From: Eudoraea chungangensis
Lineage (GTDB): Bacteria > Bacteroidota > Bacteroidia > Flavobacteriales > Flavobacteriaceae
NCBI RefSeq assembly: GCF_029360665.1
Contig: NZ_JARDUB010000003.1
Coordinates: 434,001-498,000, forward strand
DNA length: 64,000 nt
Direction of reading: 5' to 3'
Position numbers and translations under genes: made by a program. Below the pieces are notes generated by a model. That model was not told the DNA's origin. It saw nothing but the letters and a program-made list of their open reading frames with translations, and made no database searches. Positions within the stretch are counted from its first letter, which is position 1; every line of letters starts with the position of its first letter. This document shows, in pieces, positions 37,579 through 47,080 of the stretch.

Positions 37579-38700
37579 TCAGTCGGGTTTGCTAATCACA
37601 AAGGCCACTCTTCTATTTTTTCGCCTTCCCTCCTCGGTATCGTTTGTGGTGATGGGATTCATCCCTCCATGGCCTTGCCAGCTTACTCTTTCTTTTTTTA
37701 AACCCAATGAAATAAAATAGGAAGCTACCGCAGCACATCGTTTGTCTGAGAGTGCCTGATTATAAGTCCTTGATCCTATGTTGTCTGTGTGGCCTTCAAT
37801 ACTAATATGTAGTTTTTCATTGGCCTTTAGATAAGAATAGATATCGTTTAAATCTTCCTTCGCCTTATCTAATAAATTATAGGTGTCAAAATCGAATAAA
37901 ATAGTATTAAATATATGGGTTTTATCGAGCTCATAGGTAGCACTAATAGTTAAACTGTCTTTAGAAATTATCGCAGAATTATTCTCCAATTCTAGCTCTC
38001 TCAAGGAAACAGCGTCTATATAATAGTAGGCACCTTTTTTTCGTCCCTCTTTCAACTTTACTTTTGCAGTAGCTGCATTGTTATCAAAATTCCCAATTAT
38101 CAAAAATCGTTCGGTTCCTTTTGCTTTAAATTGTGTTCGTACCGGAATCCATTTCTTTGTATCTTTAAAATAATCGCCAGGGTTTATTTCCAACATATAG
38201 AATTCATTCTCACGCATGCTATAAAGATGCATTTTAGAAAGTGTTTTTTTTATATCTAAATTAATCTCTTCCAGAGTAAGCAGCACCCCAAAGCTTCTTA
38301 TTGCAAAATCTGATCTGTCGGCAAGACTAATATAAAAAAGGAGTTCATAAGGGATCCCTGTTTTAAGCGGTTCCTTTAAAGGAACCTGAATATATTCCCT
38401 ATAATCTTGTGGGGCATACAGATATAACCCAGCATAACCATTACCGGCGTAGGCATCCTGTTTTCCATTGAAATTTTCTGGGGCGCCCATGGTTTTACTA
38501 CAGCTATTAAAGTAATCTGTAGAACCTCTGGTTGGGGTATTCCAGCTACTTACATCAGCTTCAAAGTTTCCTAAACGTTCAGGGCACTTAACAAACTCTT
38601 CAAAACCACCATTGTACACTAGGTTTTGTGCACAAACCGATACAGGAAGAAGTAAAAAGAAGCATAGGCTTAAATATGTCGCGACTTTAAGAAAAACCAT
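37579..38700 (-). CDS. OmpA-family outer-membrane protein
   Basis: A 373-residue exported protein. The signal peptide ends near VCAQ (about 25). A jelly-roll-like N-terminal domain starts LVYNGGFEEFVKCP (about 27-245, a pattern seen in many Bacteroidota OmpA proteins). The C-terminal OmpA/MotB domain (about 265-373) has the peptidoglycan-binding signature EGHTDNIGSRTYNQALSDKR and ends NRRVAF. It probably links the outer membrane to the cell wall. It stands alone in a leftward run with the barrel and TPR genes upstream; the 144-bp gap contains no clear signal. Confidence 0.9.
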   Translation of the reverse strand: MVFLKVATYLSLCFFLLLPVSVCAQNLVYNGGFEEFVKCPERLGNFEADVSSWNTPTRGSTDYFNSCSKTMGAPENFNGKQDAYAGNGYAGLYLYAPQDYREYIQVPLKEPLKTGIPYELLFYISLADRSDFAIRSFGVLLTLEEINLDIKKTLSKMHLYSMRENEFYMLEINPGDYFKDTKKWIPVRTQFKAKGTERFLIIGNFDNNAATAKVKLKEGRKKGAYYYIDAVSLRELELENNSAIISKDSLTISATYELDKTHIFNTILFDFDTYNLLDKAKEDLNDIYSYLKANEKLHISIEGHTDNIGSRTYNQALSDKRCAAVASYFISLGLKKERVSWQGHGGMNPITTNDTEEGRRKNRRVAFVISKPD

Positions 38701-38844
38701 AAGACTGACTTAGCTCTATTAAAATTACCAAAAAAACAATGGTGTTCTGGAATTTGGATATATGCTTCGCCAAATCGTAGGAAAAATGCGATGAGAAGAT
38801 ACCTGATTTGGTTAAAACCTAGCCCATTTGATCTTTATAACACG

Positions 38845-40605
38845 CTAAAAGTCAAATTTATAGGAAGCCCCGGCCAAAATTTGAAATCCCTGAACTCTAA
38901 AATTAGCCCATCTTTGATAGTCGTTATTGGCAATATTATTTGCCTTGGCAAAAATAGTAAGCTGCTTACTTGCTCTATAACCCGCATATGCATTTGCATC
39001 AAAAAAACTATCCAAAGTTAGAATTGTAGACGGAAAATCTTGAGGTAGGGTATTAGGAACGGCTTCGGAGCTTAAATCGTTTCTTTCGCCTACGAAAAAA
39101 AGATTAGCGCCTATATACCACTGTTCGTCAATTTGATAATCAAAAAACAGCGATCCTTGTACCTCAGGAAGGTTCCACGCCGGATTATCTGTCTCAGTAT
39201 TGTAATCAAAAAATTCTCCATTAACCCCTATGGTAAAACTTCGATTAATATCTGCACTAAGTTCCGCAAACAAACCAAGGGTTTTTACGTCGTCGTAAAA
39301 AACTTCAAAAGAGTTTCCCCAATAATACCCTTTGCTGTCAGTTCTTCCGCTATTCAGAGGATTGAGTTTATAAAGAGGCTTTCTGTTCTCTGCCTTATAA
39401 GACGCTCTGACATTATAACTTAGATTTGTTAGGACTTGTCCTCTTATCCCAGCAAATCCATCGTACTGTTGGTCTGTTGGTTGAATTGTTAGTGTGGGGG
39501 ATACATATGGGTTTAAAGCAACAAAATCATAATAAGAATTTTGGACTAATCTCCCTTCCACCCCGGCATATGCCACCAAAGCATTATCTGAAATAGTATA
39601 GGACCCACTTACTTGGGGATATATATAGAAGTTACTATCTGAATTTTCCACGTCTAGTCCGTAGACCAAAGAGGCACCCAGACTTAACGCATAAGAATCG
39701 CCGCTTAATTCAATATTTGGACTAACACCAAATTGTAATTGCCCATATGAAATTCCGGGACTATTAACTAAACTATTTAAACTTGCATTTTCAAAGCTTC
39801 CACCCACATAGTCGAATACCACCGCTACCTTTAAAAGTTCTGTAGATAATGGAAACTCAAAGTTAGGACGTACATAAAACCTATTTTCACCAGAAGAAGC
39901 AGCGTCCCAAAACCGTCTATACCTGAGATCTCCACCCGTAAAAAAAGAATCGTCCATAGTTACACGGGCACCCGCTTCGGCAGCAAAATAATTTTGTCCT
40001 TCCTCGATACCATTTATGATTGCCTCGTCTAGGCTACCTTCTTCAACCCCATACCAGTTGTACTTTTGGTGTTGAAAGCCCAAGTCTGCAGTCCATCCCA
40101 TATCCCTGCTTCTTTCTGTATAAGCCCCACTAAGGAGCGTATTATAAAAGTCTGTATTTAAAGGAACATTCTCCAAGTCCCCGCGAGAACTGTGATGTTT
40201 CAAGCCAAAATCGAGCCTCTTTTTTCCTCGGTCTAAATCGCGACTAGTATAGAAATCGGCCAAAGCATTTCCAAAATTTCCAAAACTGACCATGGCATAA
40301 GAGTTGTACAATTTCTCCGGAGCGGCTCTTTGTATAACAGTGGCCTTCCCCTTAGAAGGTGTAAAGGTAGAAGCAACGGGTATAGAGAAAATACTGTATG
40401 AAATCTTCTTTTTCTGTAATTCTATAGAATCGTTTAAAACAGGGACAGATTTCACTTTAAAAGCATCCGACACCGTAGGTGTATAGGCTTTTACAACAGT
40501 AACAGTCTCCGTTCCAAGATTCTCTTCTTCCTGGCAATACAAGCTGCTGAAAATCCCAAGTCCAAGTGTAATTAATACGGTGAGTTGTTTTTGAATCGTT
40601 TGCAT
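38845..40605 (-). CDS. Outer-membrane beta-barrel protein, TonB-receptor-like without plug
   Basis: A 586-residue exported barrel. The signal peptide ends near LYCQ (about 25). The N-terminus has EEENLGTETVTVVKAYTPTV, then many alternating strands, and the end ASYKFDF finishes with Phe as outer-membrane barrels do. Databases would often call it TonB-dependent receptor-like, but no plug domain is visible: the ~90 residues between the signal peptide and the first clear strands are too short. It is 6 nt downstream of the TPR gene, so they form an operon. The pair may work together at the outer membrane (inference). Confidence 0.82.
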   Translation of the reverse strand: MQTIQKQLTVLITLGLGIFSSLYCQEEENLGTETVTVVKAYTPTVSDAFKVKSVPVLNDSIELQKKKISYSIFSIPVASTFTPSKGKATVIQRAAPEKLYNSYAMVSFGNFGNALADFYTSRDLDRGKKRLDFGLKHHSSRGDLENVPLNTDFYNTLLSGAYTERSRDMGWTADLGFQHQKYNWYGVEEGSLDEAIINGIEEGQNYFAAEAGARVTMDDSFFTGGDLRYRRFWDAASSGENRFYVRPNFEFPLSTELLKVAVVFDYVGGSFENASLNSLVNSPGISYGQLQFGVSPNIELSGDSYALSLGASLVYGLDVENSDSNFYIYPQVSGSYTISDNALVAYAGVEGRLVQNSYYDFVALNPYVSPTLTIQPTDQQYDGFAGIRGQVLTNLSYNVRASYKAENRKPLYKLNPLNSGRTDSKGYYWGNSFEVFYDDVKTLGLFAELSADINRSFTIGVNGEFFDYNTETDNPAWNLPEVQGSLFFDYQIDEQWYIGANLFFVGERNDLSSEAVPNTLPQDFPSTILTLDSFFDANAYAGYRASKQLTIFAKANNIANNDYQRWANFRVQGFQILAGASYKFDF

Positions 40606-40611
40606 AAATGC

Positions 40612-43600
40612 TTAGTTTCCTTCAGGTTGAATTGATGAATTTCGTTCTGCTTCTTTATTTTTAATAATTGCAAGCTCTTCCTTTGCTTCCGTAACTATTG
40701 CCGGGAAATCGCTAAAATTACTTATAACACTTTCTAAAATATAGGTAGCCTGGTAGGCATCATCTAGGTCATTAAAGTTTTTCGCCATAATAACCAGTCC
40801 CTTTCCTCCCCATTCTTTATAAGAGGAGTAGTCTCTGGCAAGCCTTTGAACAGATGTATTAGAAGCCTCGATACTTCCTTCTTTCCTCTCAAAATATGCC
40901 TTGTAAAATAAGGCCTCTGCAGCCAGACTGCCGCTTGCTATACTAAGAACTTCTTTATATGCTTCATGCGCCGCGCTTTCATTATTTGTGGCTATGGCAG
41001 ATCTGGCTATCATTATCTGGGCATCACTTTTTATTCGATCGTCAATAGAAGCATTTTGCAATACCTTGTTTGCATAAGTGATGGTTAGATCGTATTCCTT
41101 CTGTTCGTAATACCCTTTCATCAAATTAGATTGTGCAAAAGTCTTGTTTTGAGAAATGTTAGCTGTGTTTTCCAACTCTACAAGAAATGGCAAGGCTTCT
41201 GCATAGTTTTTTTCTGTGACATATATCTCACATACCCTTGTAAGTGCCTGCTCCGAATACTCACTGGCCCCACCCTGTGCAACAACTTTATACCTAGGAA
41301 GGGCTTTTAGTCTTTCCTCTTTAGTAAAATATAGTTGTGCCAAATTAAAATTGGCATCTATTCTATGCATACCTGAAGGGAAGTTTTGGATATATCCTTC
41401 ATAGGCCTTAATTGCAGCTTCCGTTTTCCCTTCTTGTTGCTGCTTTTGAGCCGATTCAAAACTAGCATTATCTAGTTCACTATCAGTAACCTCCACAAAG
41501 TCCAAACCTTCAACCCAGGCTGCATACTCATTTACATTACCCATATCTACATAGATAAGTTTGGCCGTCGCCACTGCCTGCACAGCTTCTTGTGTTTGAG
41601 GAAAATCTCTGACCACGGTTTTAAACTTGCCTAAAGCCTCTTCGTTTCTATTAGCATTATAATGCACTAATCCCTGCCTAAGCAATGCTTGTGGGACCAA
41701 GCTGCTCATTGGAAACTGCTGAATTAACTGATCATAGGATTCCAAACCCGAAGTTTCTTGATTATCTTTTATATAGGAGTTTCCCATTTCAAAAAGAACA
41801 TCATCCCTTAAACCCGAACGCGGGTAAGCTGCATTAAAATTGTTTAGCTCTTCTAACTTTGTTGAGTTTCTATCTATAAAGCCGTAACTAAGGGCTTTTT
41901 GAAAGGCAGCATAGTCTTTCTCACTGCTACCAGAAGATATTACTTTGTCATATGATTCAATAGCCGGCCAATACTTACTGGAAACAAAGTAGCAATCCCC
42001 TAGGCGAACATTTGCATCATTCTTTTTCTCAGAATCCTTAGAAATTAGAAGAAAACTTTTAAAGAAAGAGATAGCGTTTTCGTATTCTTTTAACTTAAAA
42101 CTGGTATAGGCCAAATTATAATCTATATCTTCAAATTCGGCAGTTGAATCAGCGGATGAATAACTTTTAAAGGTTTTATAATTTTCTAAAGCGGCCGCGT
42201 AATCGTTTAGAAGGTAAAGTGACTCTGCCTTCCAAAAACGTGCTCTTCCTTTAAAATAAGCATTTGGCGCATTCTTTAGAGACTTATCGAACAAGGCATT
42301 GGCTTCTGCATACTTAGCTTCCATAAAGACTTCAACACCTCTGTAAAATGCAACTTTTTGATAGGTCTCTTTACTGGCATATCCGCTATTATTCTCTAAT
42401 AAGTCCAGAGCTCCTTCAAAATCTTTCGAAGTTAAATAAGAATCTACCAATAATTCCTGAACCTCATCTTTGTAAGTACTATTAGGATAAGTTTTCAGAT
42501 AGGAATTTAAAACTACAGGCACCAGCTCATATGGGTTTCCAATTTCATAACTGAGGCGAGAGTAATTTAAAAAAGCATCCTCCTGTATTTCTGGAACAAA
42601 CTCCATTGTGGAAGCATTTCTAAAAGCGTTTAAGGCCTCTTGCTTTTTGTCTAGTTTTAGGTAGCATTCTGCCAAATGATAGTAGGCGTTTTGTGAAACT
42701 TCATTATTACCATCGATGATTTTATTGAATTGTCCGATCGCATTGGCATAATCTTCCATCTTATAATAACAATAGCCCAATAAATAATAATCCGTATTAC
42801 TCCATCTTCCCCTCTTTCCTTTGTATTCTTCAAGATAGGGAATGGCATTGGCGTATTGCTCCAAGTTAAAGTAACTCTCCCCTATTATTTTATTTAGCTC
42901 AGAAACTTCTTTACGATCAGATTTTGGGAGCTGTGCCTTCGCCAAGACTATAGCATCCTCAAATCTCCCTAACTTGAAATTCATGTCTGCCTGGTAGTAA
43001 GACAATTTATCATTAAGGACTTCCTGATCCTGAATCTGATCAAAGCGCTCGTTCGCACCTTCGTAATCGTCTTGCTGGTACGCGATATAACCCAAATAGT
43101 ACTTTGCCTGCGAACCATAAGTCTCCGAATTGCTAACTCTACTTAAATACCGTTCGGCTTCTTTAGACTTTTTGGCGCTAAAAAGCGAGTAGCCCATTTG
43201 AAAATTAAAGCGTTCCTTTTCTTTATAAGACATGGACGACTGGTCTACCTTTCCATACCATTTAATGGCGTAGGGATATTTTCCATTTTCAAAATAATAA
43301 TCCGCTACATCTATAAAGGCCGAATTTCTTTTGCTGGATGTTGGATAATCCCGCACAAAATTTTCCATGAGCTTATCTGCTCCTAATTGGTTTAATCTGA
43401 CCGCAGCATTAGCGGCATAGTAAGCACTATTCGCTTCTGTTTCCAGGTCTTCTGTGGTATTCTGAACCCTTTCAAATATAGCTTGAGCTGCCTGATATTG
43501 CTTTTCATTGTATAGCGTTAGGGCATCATCATAGTCCTTTTGAGGATATGTGTATATTTTGGACTCTTGTGAAAAACACAAACTCGAAAGTCCTACAACC

Positions 43601-43632
43601 AATAGTAATAGCGCGGTTTTTTTCTTGTGCAT
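40612..43632 (-). CDS. Large periplasmic TPR protein
   Basis: An exported protein of about 1006 residues. The ATG at 43632 gives MHKKKTALLLLVVGLSSLCF and a signal peptide ending in SQ; a longer frame starting 24 codons upstream adds a non-signal-like stretch and is rejected. The remainder is a continuous array of tetratricopeptide repeats (for example YYLGYCYYKMEDYANAIGQF), probably more than 20, forming a protein-binding superhelix. It is first in an operon with the plug-less barrel (6-nt gap). A role as a scaffold in envelope assembly or secretion is plausible but unproven. Confidence 0.88.
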   Translation of the reverse strand: MHKKKTALLLLVVGLSSLCFSQESKIYTYPQKDYDDALTLYNEKQYQAAQAIFERVQNTTEDLETEANSAYYAANAAVRLNQLGADKLMENFVRDYPTSSKRNSAFIDVADYYFENGKYPYAIKWYGKVDQSSMSYKEKERFNFQMGYSLFSAKKSKEAERYLSRVSNSETYGSQAKYYLGYIAYQQDDYEGANERFDQIQDQEVLNDKLSYYQADMNFKLGRFEDAIVLAKAQLPKSDRKEVSELNKIIGESYFNLEQYANAIPYLEEYKGKRGRWSNTDYYLLGYCYYKMEDYANAIGQFNKIIDGNNEVSQNAYYHLAECYLKLDKKQEALNAFRNASTMEFVPEIQEDAFLNYSRLSYEIGNPYELVPVVLNSYLKTYPNSTYKDEVQELLVDSYLTSKDFEGALDLLENNSGYASKETYQKVAFYRGVEVFMEAKYAEANALFDKSLKNAPNAYFKGRARFWKAESLYLLNDYAAALENYKTFKSYSSADSTAEFEDIDYNLAYTSFKLKEYENAISFFKSFLLISKDSEKKNDANVRLGDCYFVSSKYWPAIESYDKVISSGSSEKDYAAFQKALSYGFIDRNSTKLEELNNFNAAYPRSGLRDDVLFEMGNSYIKDNQETSGLESYDQLIQQFPMSSLVPQALLRQGLVHYNANRNEEALGKFKTVVRDFPQTQEAVQAVATAKLIYVDMGNVNEYAAWVEGLDFVEVTDSELDNASFESAQKQQQEGKTEAAIKAYEGYIQNFPSGMHRIDANFNLAQLYFTKEERLKALPRYKVVAQGGASEYSEQALTRVCEIYVTEKNYAEALPFLVELENTANISQNKTFAQSNLMKGYYEQKEYDLTITYANKVLQNASIDDRIKSDAQIMIARSAIATNNESAAHEAYKEVLSIASGSLAAEALFYKAYFERKEGSIEASNTSVQRLARDYSSYKEWGGKGLVIMAKNFNDLDDAYQATYILESVISNFSDFPAIVTEAKEELAIIKNKEAERNSSIQPEGN

Positions 43633-43783
43633 AATGTTCTCTAGCTTTGAAGAAGTACCGTAAATTATCTTAATAACGTAAAAATTAGATTCCAAGTATC
43701 TCAAGGAGTAAAAGAAGAAGTTTTTGTTACAGCTTGGTTCATTTTAAGCAGGAACTTATTACTTTTATATCAACATTTCGTAT

Positions 43784-44467
43784 ATGGCAGAACAAGTTTT
43801 ACATCTAAAAGAGGTTACCATTTTTCAAAAAGAGAACATGGTACTCCAAAATATTTCGCTAGAAGTAAAAAAAGGAGAATTTGTATACCTTATTGGTAAA
43901 ACAGGTAGTGGAAAGAGTAGTTTTATGAAAACGCTTTACGCCGATCTTCCATTAAAAAAGGGAATCGGAGAAATTGTGGGTTTTAATCTAAAAACCTTAA
44001 AAGAGAAAGACATCCCTTTTCTCAGAAGAAAACTTGGAATAGTTTTTCAAGATTTTAAACTTCTGTCGGATCGAAATATTCACAAAAATCTGGAATTTAT
44101 TCTGAAAGCGACTGGCTGGAAAGAGCAGGAAAAAATGAAGGTTCAGATTGAAAAAGTATTAGAGAAAGTAGGAATGAAAACCAAGGGGTTTAAATTTCCC
44201 CATGAACTATCTGGTGGAGAGCAACAAAGGGTTGCGATAGCCAGGGCCTTATTAAACGATCCGGAAATAATCTTGGCGGATGAGCCAACGGGTAACCTCG
44301 ATCCACAAACCAGTGTTGAAATAATGAAGGTATTGCAAGAAATTAATAAGGCCGGAAGGACCATTCTCATGGCAACGCATGACTATGCACTCTTATTAAA
44401 ATACCCTTCTAAAACACTTAAATGCGACGATTCTAAAGTCTTTGAAGTAATCCAAAAAGCAATTTAG
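43784..44467 (+). CDS. ftsE: Cell-division ABC ATPase FtsE
   Basis: FtsE is the ATPase of the FtsEX complex that regulates peptidoglycan hydrolases at the septum. The 227 residues carry Walker A GKTGSGKSS (about 39-47), Q-loop VFQDFKLL, a perfect signature LSGGEQQRVA and Walker B IILADEPTGNLD, with ATHDYALL as H-loop. The FVYLIGKTGSGKSSFMKTLY pattern and the Q-loop suit FtsE rather than a generic LolD. ftsX is not adjacent. The gene is divergent from the TPR gene. TACTTTTA, one base off the -7 consensus, lies just upstream. Confidence 0.85.
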   Translation: MAEQVLHLKEVTIFQKENMVLQNISLEVKKGEFVYLIGKTGSGKSSFMKTLYADLPLKKGIGEIVGFNLKTLKEKDIPFLRRKLGIVFQDFKLLSDRNIHKNLEFILKATGWKEQEKMKVQIEKVLEKVGMKTKGFKFPHELSGGEQQRVAIARALLNDPEIILADEPTGNLDPQTSVEIMKVLQEINKAGRTILMATHDYALLLKYPSKTLKCDDSKVFEVIQKAI

Positions 44468-44609
44468 TTCTGGATCTACACATTGTAGTAAATTAAAAAT
44501 AATTAACTATCTTTCTAAGCATTGAGACAGACCTATTTAAGTCTGTTAATTGCAAGACTTATCTTTTTTTAGATATTTCTTGTAAAAACCACCAAACAAC
44601 CAACCCAAA

Positions 44610-46277
44610 ATGAGAACCAAGTATTGTTTATTACTATCCGCTTTCTTAATGTTTGTCCTCTCCTGTAAGGAAGATTCTAAACCATTAGAAGTTACCGAAA
44701 AAATAGAAGTTCGCGAATGGAATCCCGAGGATACCAGAAGTATTACGGGCCTTACCGCAGAGCGAGGCCTAAAAGAAAAAACACCTAACGCCACCCCTGG
44801 TTTTATTATGATAGGCCCGCCGGAAAGCACTAAAACCCATCTGATAAATTTAGACGGCCAGGTAGTTCATAGTTGGGAAGGCGAACTTGCCGTGGTAAAT
44901 ATGTATTTAAAACCTAATGGAAACTTAGTTAGGTTAGAAGTAGACCCCGACTTCCCAACATTTGCCGCTGGCGGACAAGCCGGAAGGATTAGAGAATATG
45001 ACTGGGAAGGAAATAAACTATGGGATTTTGAATGGGCTGATGAAAACCAGCTTATACATCACGATATTGAATTACTTCCAAATGGTAATGTTTTGGCCAT
45101 TTCTTACGAAGCCAAAACCGAGGAAGAAGTTATCCAGGCAGGTAGAGATCCAAAGCATGTAAACCAGGCCGGGCTCTGGCCAGATAAGATTATAGAAATT
45201 AAACCTTCTGGGGCAACGGAGGGAGAGATCGTATGGGAATGGCACATGTGGGATCACTTGATACAGGAAATTGATAGCACAAAAGATAATTATGGCATTG
45301 TTTCAGAACATCCGAGAAAGATAAACTTTAATGTTTTTGGGGAAGCAGGGCCTGAAATGACCGAAGAACAAATAGAGCAAGGCAAAAAAATGGGATTCAT
45401 GACTGCTAATGCCACTGTAGACAACGTGCATTCAGATTTTACGCATACGAATGCCATTGCCTACAATGAAACTCTAGACCAAATAGCTATAAGTGTCCCC
45501 GCCTACAGTGAAATTATGATAATTGATCATAGTACCACTACAAAAGAAGCCAAAGGAAGTACTGGTGGTAAATGGGGTCATGGAGGGGATCTTCTTTATC
45601 GTTGGGGTAATCCTGCCAATTATGGCCGAGGCACAAAGGAAGATCAAAAGCTGTTTTTTGAACACGACGTAAAATGGATTCCAAAAGGCTATCCCGGGGA
45701 GGGCCATTTGATGGTATTTAATAACGATATTGAGCATCCGGATAATAAGGTTCCTTCTATGTGGGCAATTTTAATGACCAGCAAATCTCCGGAAGTGGAG
45801 GCACCCGTAGGCGTGTTAGGAAACCACAGTGCTGTTTTTGAACTGGAACCTCCCACAAATAGTGATGGTGCCTACATCTTGAAAGAAAACAAATCTTTCG
45901 GACCAGATTCACCGGTATGGACGTATACCGCAGCTGATAAATATTCGTTTTACTCTGCCTTTGTCTCCGGTGCCCATCGAATGCAAAATGGAAATACCTT
46001 AATTACCTCCGGGGCTAAAGGAAGAATAATGGAGGTCACGGCAAACGGGGAAATAGTCTGGGAATACTGGAACCCTTATAACGATCAATACAAGATGCCC
46101 GACGGGACAGTGGCTTCTCCAATAGGCCCGTTTAAGTATATGCAGTTTAGGGCAACACATTTTACAGAAGACTACCCAGCCTTTGCGGATAAAAGCTTAA
46201 ACGCATTAGAAATACAACCAAAACCCTTTATCTTTAAAATGCCACCCCCACCTATAACCCAGGATAGTCTACAATAA
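44610..46277 (+). CDS. Arylsulfotransferase (ASST)-like lipoprotein
   Basis: A 555-residue exported lipoprotein: the signal peptide MRTKYCLLLSAFLMFVLSC ends in a lipobox at Cys19. The body is a beta-propeller-like ASST domain, with repeats GQVVHSWEGELAVVNMYLKP, LIHHDIELLPNGNVLAISYE, FTHTNAIAYNETLDQIAISV and MQNGNTLITSGAKGRIMEV. Known bacterial ASSTs move sulfate between phenolic compounds through a sulfohistidine without PAPS; several conserved His are present here, but which one is catalytic cannot be told. A P-loop sulfotransferase follows 40 nt later. Confidence 0.82.
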   Translation: MRTKYCLLLSAFLMFVLSCKEDSKPLEVTEKIEVREWNPEDTRSITGLTAERGLKEKTPNATPGFIMIGPPESTKTHLINLDGQVVHSWEGELAVVNMYLKPNGNLVRLEVDPDFPTFAAGGQAGRIREYDWEGNKLWDFEWADENQLIHHDIELLPNGNVLAISYEAKTEEEVIQAGRDPKHVNQAGLWPDKIIEIKPSGATEGEIVWEWHMWDHLIQEIDSTKDNYGIVSEHPRKINFNVFGEAGPEMTEEQIEQGKKMGFMTANATVDNVHSDFTHTNAIAYNETLDQIAISVPAYSEIMIIDHSTTTKEAKGSTGGKWGHGGDLLYRWGNPANYGRGTKEDQKLFFEHDVKWIPKGYPGEGHLMVFNNDIEHPDNKVPSMWAILMTSKSPEVEAPVGVLGNHSAVFELEPPTNSDGAYILKENKSFGPDSPVWTYTAADKYSFYSAFVSGAHRMQNGNTLITSGAKGRIMEVTANGEIVWEYWNPYNDQYKMPDGTVASPIGPFKYMQFRATHFTEDYPAFADKSLNALEIQPKPFIFKMPPPPITQDSLQ

Positions 46278-46317
46278 ATAAAAGCGCAATTAATTACTAA
46301 TTTAAAACTACCATAAA

Positions 46318-46998
46318 ATGTCTATTAAAATTATAGGAGCCGGATTGCCAAGGACCGGCACAAATACATTGAAACAAAGCTTGGAACAGCTAGGTTACAA
46401 CCATGTTTACCATATGAAAGAATTATTGGTAAATCCTGAGAAACTTCATTATTGGAAGACCCTGGATGATACTGGGAATACAGACTGGGATGCCCTTTAC
46501 AAAGGTTATGATGGTACCGTGGATTTTCCCGGTTACCCATGGTATAAAGAGCATATGAAAAGATATCCCGAAGCCAAAGTAATCCTTACGGTACGCGATT
46601 TTGACGCCTGGTATAAGAGTGTAGACAGTACCGTTTTCAGGGCCGGGCCTCAGACACCAGCTGAAAAGATAAAGATGATTGGAAAACTGCTTGGCAGTGC
46701 CAGGGCGCGAAAAGTGGTTAAATGTATTAAATGGTTTAAAAAAGTCTTTTTTGCTGAAAGACTACAAGGAAATTTTGGCGATAAAGCACACGCAAAAAAA
46801 TTCTGGGAAGAACATCTAGCCGATGTAAAAGCAAGTGTCCCTGAAGACAAATTACTGGTTTATGATGTGCGAGATGGCTGGGCACCGCTTTGTAAATTTC
46901 TAGGTTTGGAAGAACCTGCCGAACCTCTTCCTCATTTAAATAAAAAAGAGAATTTTAAAGCTATGCTTCCCAAATTAATGAAAGGGGAAATGGTCTAA
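46318..46998 (+). CDS. P-loop sulfotransferase family protein
   Basis: A 226-residue cytoplasmic protein of the sulfotransferase superfamily. The 5'-phosphosulfate-binding loop GLPRTGTNTLKQSLEQLGY is at residues 8-26, and the 3'-phosphate-binding part is seen in KVILTVRDFDAWYKSV (about 85-100). Such enzymes use PAPS to sulfate hydroxyls. The acceptor is unknown. It is 40 nt downstream of the ASST-like lipoprotein gene and ends in a terminator, so the two probably form an operon. Confidence 0.85.
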   Translation: MSIKIIGAGLPRTGTNTLKQSLEQLGYNHVYHMKELLVNPEKLHYWKTLDDTGNTDWDALYKGYDGTVDFPGYPWYKEHMKRYPEAKVILTVRDFDAWYKSVDSTVFRAGPQTPAEKIKMIGKLLGSARARKVVKCIKWFKKVFFAERLQGNFGDKAHAKKFWEEHLADVKASVPEDKLLVYDVRDGWAPLCKFLGLEEPAEPLPHLNKKENFKAMLPKLMKGEMV

Positions 46999-47031
46999 TT
47001 TGGAAAATCTCGTTGTAACTAATAATTACAG

Positions 47032-47061
47032 ATACCCCTGAGCAAAAAGCATAAGGGGTAT
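47032..47061 (+). terminator. Terminator after the sulfotransferase gene
   Basis: ATACCCCT pairs with AGGGGTAT across a 14-nt A-rich loop, followed by TTCTTTT. It lies between the sulfotransferase and MFS genes. Confidence 0.65.
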
Positions 47062-47080
47062 TTCTTTTAAACTATATGAT

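Noticed and set aside
43633-43704. Longer N-terminus for the TPR protein
   Set aside because: The extension would hide the clear signal peptide that begins at the ATG at 43632.
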